This document shows positions 53,969-62,497 of a DNA stretch of 64,000 nt, in pieces; position 1 is the stretch's first letter, and every line of letters begins with the position of its first letter. The notes beneath the pieces were generated by a model. The model was given only the letters and a program-made list of their open reading frames with translations. It was not told where the DNA came from and made no database searches. The translations under genes were made by a program, and so were the position numbers. The stretch covers positions 62,001 through 126,000 of the forward strand of contig CAVOKN010000010.1 of assembly GCA_963696505.1 (NCBI GenBank), given 5' to 3'. This DNA is from CAVOKN01 sp963696505 (GTDB lineage: Bacteria > Pseudomonadota > Gammaproteobacteria > Burkholderiales > Rhodocyclaceae).

Positions 53969-56809
53969 ATGCGCCGCACATGCCTTGCAATTGCTGCCTG
54001 CATGATGGTGTCCATACAGGCGGCCGCAGACAATCCGCGACAGGGACCACCGCTGAGGCTTGCCGGCCTGCAGGCCGCTGCCGAGATCAGTCGTGATGCC
54101 TACGGCATCGCCCACATCCGCGCCGGCAACGACCACGACGTTTATTTCCTGCAGGGCTACGTGCACGCCCAGGACCGGCTGTTCCAGATGGACACGAGCC
54201 GCCGCCGCGCCAGCGGCACGCTGGCCGAACTGCTGGGGCCCGCGGCGCTTGCCGGGGACGTCGAACTGCGCACCATAGGCATCCGCCGCGCGGCGGCGCG
54301 TTCGCTGCCCGTCATCTCCGCCGAAGCCAGGGCGGTGCTCCAGGCGTACACCGCCGGTGTCAATGCCTACGTCGCGACCAACCCGACGCTGCCGCCCGAG
54401 TATCAGGCGCTGGAGATCACGAAGTTCGCGCCCTGGAACCTGCTCGACACCATGACGGTGGCAAAGTCGATCGCCTTCGGGCTGTCCTTCGGGCTCGACG
54501 ACATCCAGAACACCGTCGCGCTCCAGACCTACTCCGCGGTGTTCGATCCCACCCTCGGCGAGGGAACCGGGGCGACGCTGTTCAGCGAGGACCTGTGGCG
54601 CTCGCAGCCCTTCTATCCGGCCTCTACCGTCCCCGACGCGTCTTCGGCCCCGCCTCTGCCCGAGCCGCCGCGCCCGCGCGCGTCCGGGCATGACGACGCC
54701 ACGCCCAAGCCCGACCCGGCGCTGGGCAAGAAATACCTGGATCGCATCCGCGACCTGCCGTTCTTCAAGCAGCGTCTGGACCGGGACAACCGTCCCGGGT
54801 CCAACCAATGGGCCATTTCCGGTCGCAACACGGCCAGCGGACGGCCGCTGGTCGCCAACGATCCCCACCTCGCCCTCGACCAGCCTTCCACCTTCTACCC
54901 GATCCACCTGACGGCCGGCAGCATGGACACCATGGGCAGCGGCTTCGTCGGCGTGCCCTTCGTGGTCGTCGGCCAGACCCGCGACATCGCCTGGGGCGCA
55001 ACGGTGAGCCCGCTGGACGTGACCGACGTCTTCCAGGAGCAGATTGTTCCCGATCCGGCCTCGCCGAGCGGGCTTAGCACCGTCTACCTGGGCAAGCAGG
55101 AAGCGGTGATCCCGATTCCCGAAACCTACTGGGCCAACGCTGTGGGCGACGGAGTCCAGGACAATGTGGTTACGGTACCCCCGGGCGGCGCCATTCCGCC
55201 GGCCACCCTCATCGTTCCCCGCCGCAACAACGGCCCGATCGTGCAACTCGACCTCGCCGACGGGCGGGCGATCAGCGTGCAGTACACCGGCTTCAGCGGC
55301 ACCCGAGAGGTGGACGCCCTCTACACCTGGAACCGGGCGCGCAATCTGCAGGACTTCCGCCGCGGCCTGCAGTGGTTCGATTCGGCGACGCAGAATTTGG
55401 CCTATGCCGACCTGCGCGGCAACATCGCCTACTTCGCCGCGTCCGAGGTGCCGCTGCGCGAAGACCTGCAGGCCGGCAAGGTCGACGGCCTGCCGCCGTG
55501 GTTCATCCGCAACGGGACGGGAGGCAACGAGTGGCTACCGGTGACTCAGGCGCAGCCGGGGCAGGCGATTCCCTACGCGATCCTGCCCGCGGCCGAAATG
55601 CCGCAACTGATCAATCCGCCCGCGGGCTGGCTCGTCAATGCCAACAACGATCCGGCCGGGACCGTGCTGGACAACAACCCGCTCAATCAGCTGCGTCCGG
55701 GCGGCGGCCTCTACTACCTGAATTCGGGCTATGACTTCGGCTTGCGCGCCCAGCGCATCACCGACCTCATCGAGCAACTCCTCGCCCGACGCGGCACCAT
55801 CTCTTTCGAGCAGATGCAGGCGATCCAGGCCGACGTGGTGCTACCCGACGCGCCGTATTTCGTGCCGCTCGTCAGTCAGGCACTGGCGAACGGTGCCTCA
55901 TCCGATGTGCCAGCGCTCCGGGCGCTGGCCGCGCAGCCGGAAATCCAGGCGGCGGTGGCCCGCCTCGCGGCCTGGAAGTTCACTGCCCCGACCGGGATCG
56001 CTCAAGGCTACGACGCCATCGATGTGGATGGCGTGCTCGGAACCCCCTCCGGCAAGGAGATCGCCGAGAGCGTCGCCGCCACCCTCTACTCGGTATGGCG
56101 CGGCCAGTTCATCCGCAACACCATCGACGCCACCCTCGAAGGCGTGCCCGTGCCCGTCGGCGTAACCCTGCCGAAACCGGGCAGCCAGCTCGCCATGACC
56201 GCCCTGAAGGCCCTGCTGGAGCGTCGTCCCGAGCCGGGCGTAGGCGCCTCCGGCATCAACTTCTTCAATGCGCCGGCCGACGCCGCCGAGGATCGCCGCG
56301 ACATCGTCATCCTGAAGAGCCTCGCCGACGCCCTCACCCGGCTCGCCGGGCCCGACTTCGCGCCGGCCTTCGGCGGCTCGACCCAGCTCGACGATTACCG
56401 CTGGGGCAAGCTGCACCGCATCGTGCTCGATCATCCGCTCGGCGTTCCGTTCAGCGTGCCGCCGGCCTTCGGGACGATCCCCAACCCGCTGGGCGATGCG
56501 CTGCCGGGCTTTCCGACCGATGGGGGGTTCGGCGTCGTCGATGCGTCCAACCATGACGCCCGGGCGCAGAGCGCCGACGAGTTCATGTTCGGCAACGGTC
56601 CGGTCAACCGTTACGTCGCGGAAGCGGGCCCGCCCGGCGTTCGCGCTGAGTCGGTCTGGCCGGGCGGAACCAGCGCCATCCCGGGCACGCCCTATTACAC
56701 CAACCTGCTCGGACGCTATCTCACCAACGACACCGTTCCGCTGCTGTTCCGCAACAGCGACCTGCGCAAGGAACTCGACTCGGTGACCCGCTTCGTTCCG
56801 CGCCGCTGA
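53969..56809 (+). CDS. penicillin acylase family amidase (Ntn hydrolase)
   Basis: A 946-residue preprotein from ATG 53969, after GAGGAGGAGGGTCGAAC. A signal peptide (to QAAA/DNP) sends it to the periplasm. The alpha part (ISRDAYGIAHIRAGNDHDVYFLQGYVHAQDRLFQMD) leads to the self-cleavage site RPGSNQWAISG, where the chain splits between Gly 277 and Ser 278 and Ser becomes the nucleophile. The beta part follows (NDPHLALDQPSTFYP). Members hydrolyse amides, including acyl-homoserine lactones or antibiotics, so quorum quenching or scavenging is possible. Substrate is unknown. Confidence 0.9.
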   Translation: MRRTCLAIAACMMVSIQAAADNPRQGPPLRLAGLQAAAEISRDAYGIAHIRAGNDHDVYFLQGYVHAQDRLFQMDTSRRRASGTLAELLGPAALAGDVELRTIGIRRAAARSLPVISAEARAVLQAYTAGVNAYVATNPTLPPEYQALEITKFAPWNLLDTMTVAKSIAFGLSFGLDDIQNTVALQTYSAVFDPTLGEGTGATLFSEDLWRSQPFYPASTVPDASSAPPLPEPPRPRASGHDDATPKPDPALGKKYLDRIRDLPFFKQRLDRDNRPGSNQWAISGRNTASGRPLVANDPHLALDQPSTFYPIHLTAGSMDTMGSGFVGVPFVVVGQTRDIAWGATVSPLDVTDVFQEQIVPDPASPSGLSTVYLGKQEAVIPIPETYWANAVGDGVQDNVVTVPPGGAIPPATLIVPRRNNGPIVQLDLADGRAISVQYTGFSGTREVDALYTWNRARNLQDFRRGLQWFDSATQNLAYADLRGNIAYFAASEVPLREDLQAGKVDGLPPWFIRNGTGGNEWLPVTQAQPGQAIPYAILPAAEMPQLINPPAGWLVNANNDPAGTVLDNNPLNQLRPGGGLYYLNSGYDFGLRAQRITDLIEQLLARRGTISFEQMQAIQADVVLPDAPYFVPLVSQALANGASSDVPALRALAAQPEIQAAVARLAAWKFTAPTGIAQGYDAIDVDGVLGTPSGKEIAESVAATLYSVWRGQFIRNTIDATLEGVPVPVGVTLPKPGSQLAMTALKALLERRPEPGVGASGINFFNAPADAAEDRRDIVILKSLADALTRLAGPDFAPAFGGSTQLDDYRWGKLHRIVLDHPLGVPFSVPPAFGTIPNPLGDALPGFPTDGGFGVVDASNHDARAQSADEFMFGNGPVNRYVAEAGPPGVRAESVWPGGTSAIPGTPYYTNLLGRYLTNDTVPLLFRNSDLRKELDSVTRFVPRR

Positions 56810-56833
56810 GCCGGCATCGGTGCGCGGCCTCCG

Positions 56834-56910
56834 CTCGCCCCCGACGCCGGGGGCGAGAGCACCGACGTGCGCCCTCGCCCCGCTTGCGGGGAGCGCTCGG
56901 GGGTGAGGGG
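56834..56910 (+). repeat. two GC-rich hairpins after the acylase
   Basis: CTCGCCCCCG (56834-56843) pairs with CGGGGGCGAG (56848-56857). A second structure has CCCCGC (56878-56883) with GCGGGG (56886-56891) and outer CCCTC / GAGGGG arms to 56910. No T-tract follows, so a termination role is uncertain; intergenic repeat elements often have this form. Confidence 0.6.
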
Positions 56911-56976
56911 CAGGTAACACCCGCGCGATCGACGCTGCGGCGCAGCAGCGCGGCGGTCGGGCTATGATCCGGCCCC

Positions 56977-58304
56977 ATGTCGGACTCACTCCCCCCGCCC
57001 TCTCCGCCCGTCCTGGACGCCCGCTCGCCGCGACTCGCCGATTCCCTGCGGCTGGCAGCGCAGGCAGTCGCCGCGGTTCTCGGCGGCAGCAATCTAAACG
57101 ACGCGCTGGCCGCCTGCTGGGCGCGGCATCCGGCACTCGCGCCGGCGGGCCGCGGTGCGGTGCAGGATCTGGCCTACGGCGCGCTGCGCGCCTTTGGCCG
57201 GGGCGACTTCTTCCTGGCGCGGCTGATGGAACGGCCGCTCAAGTCGGTGCCCGTTCGAGCGCTGCTGCTGGTTGCGCTGGCGCGCCTGGAAGCGCGGCCG
57301 GAGCAGGCGCATGTCGCCGTTAACCAGGCGGTGGAGCGGCGGCGGAGTTTGCCGGCGGCAAGTTCAAGGGGCTGGTGAATGGCGTGCTGCGCAGCTTCCT
57401 GCGCGAGCGCGATGCGCTGCTCGCCGCTGCCGGCACCAACGAAGTGGCCCTGCAGCGCCACCCGCTGTGGTGGCTGGCGCGAATGCGCGCCGAGCATCCG
57501 CTGGAGTGGCAAACCATCGTCGAGACCGGCAACGGGCATCCGCCGATGGCGCTGCGGGTCAACCGGCGCCGCTCCACGGCGGCTGACTTTCTGCGCCGCC
57601 TCGATGCCGCGGACATCGCGGCCGAGGCCCGCGGCGATGCCGGCGTGCTGCTGGCCAAGCCGCTGCCGGTGGAGCGGCTGCCCGGCTTCGCCGACGGACT
57701 GGTTTCGGTGCAGGACCTGGGCGCGCAGCGCGCCGCACCGCTGCTGGGCGCGGCCGCCGGGATGCGGGTGCTCGACGCCTGCGCCGCGCCGGGCGGCAAG
57801 TGCGCCCATCTGCTCGAACTGGCGGACCTGGATCTCACCGCCCTCGACCTCGATGCCCAGCGCATGGAGCGGGTGGCCGACAATCTGCGCCGCCTGGGCC
57901 TCGCGGCGCACCTGAAGGTGGCGGACTGCCGCGATCCCGCCGCCTGGTGGGACGGCCGGCCCTTCGATCGCATCCTCGCCGACGTTCCCTGCTCGGCCTC
58001 GGGCGTGGTGCGGCGCCACCCGGACATCAAGTGGCTGCGGCGCGAGTCCGACATCGCCGGCTTCGCCGCGCAGCAGGCGGCGATCCTGGAGGCGCTTTGG
58101 CAGGTGCTGGCACCCGATGGTAAATTGCTCTATGCGACGTGCTCGGTCTTCGCCGAAGAGAACACCGCCCGGGTCGACGCCTTCGCCGCCCGCCACGACG
58201 ATTGCATGGCCGGACCGCTGGTCGGCCATCCATCGGGAATCGAGATCCTGCCCCGGACCGAGCATGACGGCTTCTTCTACGCCCTGCTGGAAAAGCGTGC
58301 CTGA
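56977..58304 (+). pseudogene. rsmB: 16S rRNA m5C967 methyltransferase RsmB, one frameshift
   Basis: ATG 56977 begins an NusB-like N-terminal domain (SLRLAAQAVAAVLGGSNLNDAL, GRGAVQDLAYGALR). After ALLLVALARLEARPEQAHVAVNQAVE a G is missing near 57336, so AAAEFAGGKFKGLVNGVLRSFL is only readable in the next frame, which runs intact to 58304. That part has the SAM site LDACAAPGGKCAHLLEL and the catalytic Cys in VPCSASGVVRRHPD. The enzyme methylates C967 of 16S rRNA. The break is a single base. Confidence 0.88.
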
Positions 58305-58884
58305 ACCGGCGCGGCGCGCGCTCGGCTGGCGGCTGGCGGCGCTGCTGTGGCTCGCGCTCCACGCGGCGCTTGCCGCCGCCGACCTTGCGGTGAAGAGCGC
58401 GGCGGTCAGCGCCGGCGAGGACGGCTTCGTCCTCAATGCCGAGTTCCAGGTGGAGCTGAATCCGCGGCTGGAGGAGGTGGTAGCGCGGGGCGTTCCGCTC
58501 TACATCGTCGCCGACTTCGAACTGAGGCGGCCGCGCTGGTACTGGTTCGACGAGGTGGTGGCGCAGCGCAGCCTGACCTGGCGCCTTTCCTATCATGCGC
58601 TGACGCGGCAGTACCGGCTGTCCACCGGCGCGCTGCACCAGAACTTCGCCACGCTGGACGACGCGCTGCGCATTCTGTCGCGCATCCGCGACCTGCCGGT
58701 GGCCGAGCGCAACGCGCTGAAGACCGGTCTCGCCTACGAGGCGCGGCTGCGGATGCAGCTCGACCTCACGCAACTGCCCAAACCGCTGCAGGTCAGCGCC
58801 ATCGGCGACCGCGACTGGAACCTGGGCAGCGATTGGCACGAGTGGGCCTACACGCCGGCGGCCGCGGCGCCGGAAGCGAAATGA
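58297..58884 (+). CDS. DUF4390 exported protein
   Basis: A 195-residue protein with GTG 58297, overlapping the rsmB stop by eight bases. A signal peptide ends near LAAA/DLAV. The body (FVLNAEFQVELNPRLEEVVARGVPLYIVADFELRRPRWYWFDEVV and WRLSYHALTRQYRLSTG) is the DUF4390 domain. It overlaps the kinase gene by ATGA. A role as a periplasmic partner of the sensor kinase is suggested by the conserved gene pairing only. Confidence 0.87.
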   Translation: MPEPARRALGWRLAALLWLALHAALAAADLAVKSAAVSAGEDGFVLNAEFQVELNPRLEEVVARGVPLYIVADFELRRPRWYWFDEVVAQRSLTWRLSYHALTRQYRLSTGALHQNFATLDDALRILSRIRDLPVAERNALKTGLAYEARLRMQLDLTQLPKPLQVSAIGDRDWNLGSDWHEWAYTPAAAAPEAK

Positions 58885-60986
58885 AGATCCTGGTCATCGT
58901 CGTCGGGGCGGCGCTGGCGGGGATCCTGCTGTTCCTGCTCGCCTCGGCATCGGCCAACACGGCGCTGTTCTCGCGCCACTACCCGCTGCTGCTGGCGCTT
59001 AACGGCGCGGTGACGATCGTGCTGCTGGGCGTGGTGCTGGTGCAGTTGCGCACGCTCTACCGCGAGTACCGGGCACGGGTGTTCGGCTCTAGGCTGACCT
59101 ATCGCCTGCTGCTCGCCTTCGCGGTGATGGGCGTGGTGCCGGGCCTGATGGTCTATGGCGTTTCGGTGCAGTTCGTGGTGCGCAGCATCGAAACCTGGTT
59201 CGACGTGCGGGTGGACGCGGCGTTGGAAGGCGGCATCAATCTTGGGCGCAGCGCGCTCGACTACCTCCTCGCCGACCTCAAGGCCAAGGCGCGCAGCATG
59301 GCTCTCGATCTTTCCGAGGAAGGTGGCCGCGCCAGCCTGCGGCTCGACCGCCTGCGCGAGCAGACCGGCATGGATTCGGCCACGTTGTTCACCGCCTCAG
59401 GACAGGTGCTCGCCAGCAGCTCGACCGACATCGGCACGCTGCTCCCGGACATGCCCAATCCATCGCTACTGCGCCAGGCTCGCAGCGGTGTCGAGCATGC
59501 CGCCGCCGAAGGCGATGCCGCGACGGGCCTCATGCTCAGGGTGCTGGTGCCGGTGAGCGGATCGCGGCTCGGCGCCGAAACCCGGGTTCTCCAGCTCACC
59601 CAGAAGGTGCCGGTGCAACTCGCGACGGATGCGGAAAGCGTGCAGGCGGTGTATCGCGACTACCAGGAGCTGTCGCTGGCGCGCCACGGACTGCAGCGCA
59701 TCTACGCCGTGACGCTGACGCTCACCCTGCTGATGGCCCTGCTCGCCGCGATTGCCGTGGCGATCGTGCTGAGCCGCAGATTGTCGGCACCGCTGTCGAT
59801 CCTTGCCGAAGGCACCCAGGCGGTGGCCGCCGGGGACTACAGCCCGCGCCAGGCACTTCCCGCGCGCGACGAACTGGGCGTGCTCACCCAGTCCTTCAAC
59901 CGCATGACGCGCCAGCTCGACGACGCGCGTGCACTGGCCGAGCGGCGCCGCGCCGAAGTGGAGGGCGCACGCGCCTACCTGGAGAGCGTGCTGGCCAACC
60001 TTTCCACCGGCGTGCTGGCCTTCGACAACGGCGGACGGCTGCGCGCCGCGAATCACGGCGCGACCACCATCCTGGGCGACAAGCTGGCCGGTTTCGAGAA
60101 GCTGGCGCTGGGTGACTGGCCTCGTCTTGCCGAACTCAGGGAAGCCATCGACGCCCACCTCGCCGACACCGAGGGCACCTGGCAGCAGCAGATCGAGATG
60201 CGGCGCGACATCGGTCCGCCGCAGGTGCTGCTGCTGCGCGGGTCGCACCTGCCCAGGGCGTCCGGCGGCGGACACGTGGTCGTGTTCGACGACATCTCGC
60301 AAATCATCTCCGCACAGCGCATGGCCGCCTGGGGCGAGGTGGCGCGGCGCCTTGCGCACGAGATCAAGAATCCGCTGACGCCGATCCAGCTTTCCGCCGA
60401 GCGCATCCAGCACAAACTGGCCGACAAGCTGAACCAGACCGATCGCGCGATGCTGGAACGTTCGACCGCGACTATCGTGAACCAGGTCGAAGCGATGAAG
60501 AACATGGTGAACGATTTCCGCGACTACGCGCGCCTGCCGCCGCCCCAGCTCGCCCCGCTGGATCTCAACCAGCTCGTCGGCGAGGTGCTGGTGCTCTACG
60601 AGCACGGCCGCGCCCGCCTCGGCCTGCACCTGGAGCCGGCGCTGCCGCCGGTTTCCGGCGACGCCACACAACTGCGCCAGTTGATACACAATCTGCTGCG
60701 CAACGCCCAGGATGCTCTGGGCGAGGAGGAGGCACCGGAGATAGAAGTCGCCACCGAGCGCACCCCCGGCGGCGCCAGCCTGGTGGTGCGCGACAACGGC
60801 GGCGGCTTTGCGCCGCAGATCCTGGAGCGCGCCTTCGAGCCCTACGTCACCACCAAGGCCAAGGGCACCGGCCTGGGCCTGGCGATCGTCAAGAAGATCG
60901 TGGACGAACACCACGGCGAAATCCGTCTGGCGAATCGAACGCCGCGCGGCGCCGAAGTGCGCGTGCAACTGCCGTTGGCGGCGTGA
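58881..60986 (+). CDS. NtrY-like membrane sensor histidine kinase
   Basis: A 701-residue kinase starting in an ATGA overlap with the DUF4390 gene. At least three N-terminal spans and a sensor region precede a fourth span (IYAVTLTLTLLMALLAAIAVAIVLS), a HAMP domain, a PAS-like domain (VLANLSTGVLAFDNGGRLRAANHGA), and the kinase core with H box EVARRLAHEIKNPLTPIQLSAERI (His 493), N box LIHNLLRNAQDAL and GLGLAIVKKIVDEHHG. It should phosphorylate the response regulator encoded next. Signal is unknown; NtrY homologues sense nitrogen or redox state. Confidence 0.92.
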   Translation: MKILVIVVGAALAGILLFLLASASANTALFSRHYPLLLALNGAVTIVLLGVVLVQLRTLYREYRARVFGSRLTYRLLLAFAVMGVVPGLMVYGVSVQFVVRSIETWFDVRVDAALEGGINLGRSALDYLLADLKAKARSMALDLSEEGGRASLRLDRLREQTGMDSATLFTASGQVLASSSTDIGTLLPDMPNPSLLRQARSGVEHAAAEGDAATGLMLRVLVPVSGSRLGAETRVLQLTQKVPVQLATDAESVQAVYRDYQELSLARHGLQRIYAVTLTLTLLMALLAAIAVAIVLSRRLSAPLSILAEGTQAVAAGDYSPRQALPARDELGVLTQSFNRMTRQLDDARALAERRRAEVEGARAYLESVLANLSTGVLAFDNGGRLRAANHGATTILGDKLAGFEKLALGDWPRLAELREAIDAHLADTEGTWQQQIEMRRDIGPPQVLLLRGSHLPRASGGGHVVVFDDISQIISAQRMAAWGEVARRLAHEIKNPLTPIQLSAERIQHKLADKLNQTDRAMLERSTATIVNQVEAMKNMVNDFRDYARLPPPQLAPLDLNQLVGEVLVLYEHGRARLGLHLEPALPPVSGDATQLRQLIHNLLRNAQDALGEEEAPEIEVATERTPGGASLVVRDNGGGFAPQILERAFEPYVTTKAKGTGLGLAIVKKIVDEHHGEIRLANRTPRGAEVRVQLPLAA

Positions 60987-61037
60987 GTGAGTGAGTGAGG
61001 AAAACCATCAGCACAGCATAGCCCGACCGGCTCGATC

Positions 61038-61079
61038 CTCAATCCTGAATCCTCAATCCTGAATCCTCAATCCTGATTA
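61038..61079 (+). repeat. 14-bp tandem repeat, three units
   Basis: CTCAATCCTGAATC starts at 61038 and 61052, with a variant third copy at 61066. The array lies between the kinase and regulator genes, ending 17 bases before the regulator start. A GAGT run (60983-60998) also occurs here. Confidence 0.8.
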
Positions 61080-61096
61080 TCCTGAATCCCGACCCC

Positions 61097-62341
61097 ATGC
61101 CCCAGATTCTTGTAGTCGACGACGAAATCGGCATCCGCGAGCTGCTCTCCGAGATCCTGCGCGACGAAGGCTATGACGTCACGCTGGCCGAAAACGCCGG
61201 CACGGCGCGCGCGGCGCGCAATGCGCGGCGCCCGGACATGGTGCTGCTCGACATCTGGATGCCCGATACCGACGGCATCACGCTGCTCAAGGAGTGGGCA
61301 GCCAACGGCCAGCTCACCATGCCGGTGATCATGATGTCCGGCCACGGCACCATCGACACCGCGGTCGAGGCGACGCGCATCGGCGCCCTGGATTTCCTCG
61401 AAAAGCCGATCGCCATGCAGAAGCTGCTGGCGGCGGTCAAGCGTGCCCTGCAGAAGGCCCCCAGCGCCGCTGCGTCGGTACTGACTCTCGCGGCCTTCCC
61501 GCGCTCGGCGCCGCTGCGCGACCTGAAGAAGCGCCTCGAACAGGTGGCGCTCAAGAGCCGTGTGGTGCTGCTCAAGATGGCCCATGGCAGCGTGGCGGAG
61601 CTTTGCGCGCGCACCCTGCACACGCCGGGCAAGTCCTTCATCGACCTGGCCGCCGCCGGCCAGCCGCTGGACCTCAACGCCCTCGAACAGGCTTCGGGCG
61701 GCCTGCTCTATGCCCCCGAACTCGCGCAACTCTCGCGCCTGCAGCAGAAGAATCTGGCCTTCGCCGCCGAGCGCCTGGAGCGCTATTCCCTGCGCCTGGT
61801 CGCGGCCACCGTGCACAGCGCCGAGGAACTGGTGGAGGTAGGGTGGGACGCGGCGCTCCTGTCGCGGCTGTTCGACGTCTGGCTGGCGCTGCCATCCCTC
61901 AGCGAACTCAAGGAAGACGTGCCGGACATCGCGGCGCAGATCCTGACCCACCTCGCCGAATCGGGCGAAGTGCCGCTGCGGCGCCTGTCCACCGCCGCCC
62001 TGAACGCGCTGCGCAATCACCCCTGGCCCGGCGGCTACGGCGAACTGAGGGCGGTGGTGCGGTCGCTGGCGCTGGGTGCGCTGGAGGAAGAGATCGGTGG
62101 CGAGGAAGTGATGAAGCTCGTCGGCGCCGTTCCAGCCGTGGCAGCGGCGCTGCCCCTGGATCTGCCGCTGCGCGAGGCGCGCGAAGCCTTCGAGCGCGCC
62201 TATTTCGAATACCACCTGCGCCAGGACGGCGGCAACATGACGCGGCTGGCGGAAAAGACCGGCCTGGAGCGCACCCACCTCTACCGCAAGTTGAAGCAGC
62301 TCGGCCTGCACGGCGGCCGCCGCAGCGAGCACCACGAGTAG
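61097..62341 (+). CDS. NtrX-like response regulator with degenerate AAA+ domain
   Basis: A 414-residue protein. The receiver domain is intact (acidic pair DDE at 8-10, phospho-Asp 52 in LLDIWMPD, Lys 103 in EKPI). The central domain aligns in layout with an AAA+ sigma-54 activator but lacks Walker A, the GAFTGA loop and a clear Walker B (GGLLYAPELAQLSRLQQ stands in its place). The C-terminus has a Fis-type HTH (NMTRLAEKTGLERTHLYRKLKQLG). It cannot power sigma-54 transcription, so it likely acts as a plain DNA-binding switch under the adjacent kinase. Confidence 0.88.
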   Translation: MPQILVVDDEIGIRELLSEILRDEGYDVTLAENAGTARAARNARRPDMVLLDIWMPDTDGITLLKEWAANGQLTMPVIMMSGHGTIDTAVEATRIGALDFLEKPIAMQKLLAAVKRALQKAPSAAASVLTLAAFPRSAPLRDLKKRLEQVALKSRVVLLKMAHGSVAELCARTLHTPGKSFIDLAAAGQPLDLNALEQASGGLLYAPELAQLSRLQQKNLAFAAERLERYSLRLVAATVHSAEELVEVGWDAALLSRLFDVWLALPSLSELKEDVPDIAAQILTHLAESGEVPLRRLSTAALNALRNHPWPGGYGELRAVVRSLALGALEEEIGGEEVMKLVGAVPAVAAALPLDLPLREAREAFERAYFEYHLRQDGGNMTRLAEKTGLERTHLYRKLKQLGLHGGRRSEHHE

Positions 62342-62371
62342 GGCGCGCCCTGCTACCGCATTCGCCGCTGC

Positions 62372-62425
62372 GCGTAGGGTGCGCCGTGCGCACCGTTGCG
62401 CCGACGGCCACAAGGTGCGCTACGC
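62372..62425 (+). repeat. REP-like palindrome (GTAGG type)
   Basis: GCGTAGG-GTGCGCC (62372-62385) faces GGTGCGC-TACGC (62414-62425) across an asymmetric loop. It lies between the response regulator and the methyltransferase gene. Confidence 0.55.
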
Positions 62426-62497
62426 GAACGGCATCGCCATCGCCGGTCGATCGATGGTAACTTCCGCCTCGGTCTCAGCGCTCCCGTCCCGATAACA

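Noticed and set aside
53909..55246. Minus-strand open frame (445 codons)
   Set aside because: Antisense to the penicillin acylase gene, which has a signal peptide and an intact autocleavage site.
61038..61079. Repeat array considered as regulatory iterons
   Set aside because: Only three 14-base units, with no replication gene nearby; simple tandem duplication is enough.
61097..62341. Sigma-54-dependent activator
   Set aside because: Walker A and GAFTGA motifs are absent, so ATP-driven activation is not possible.
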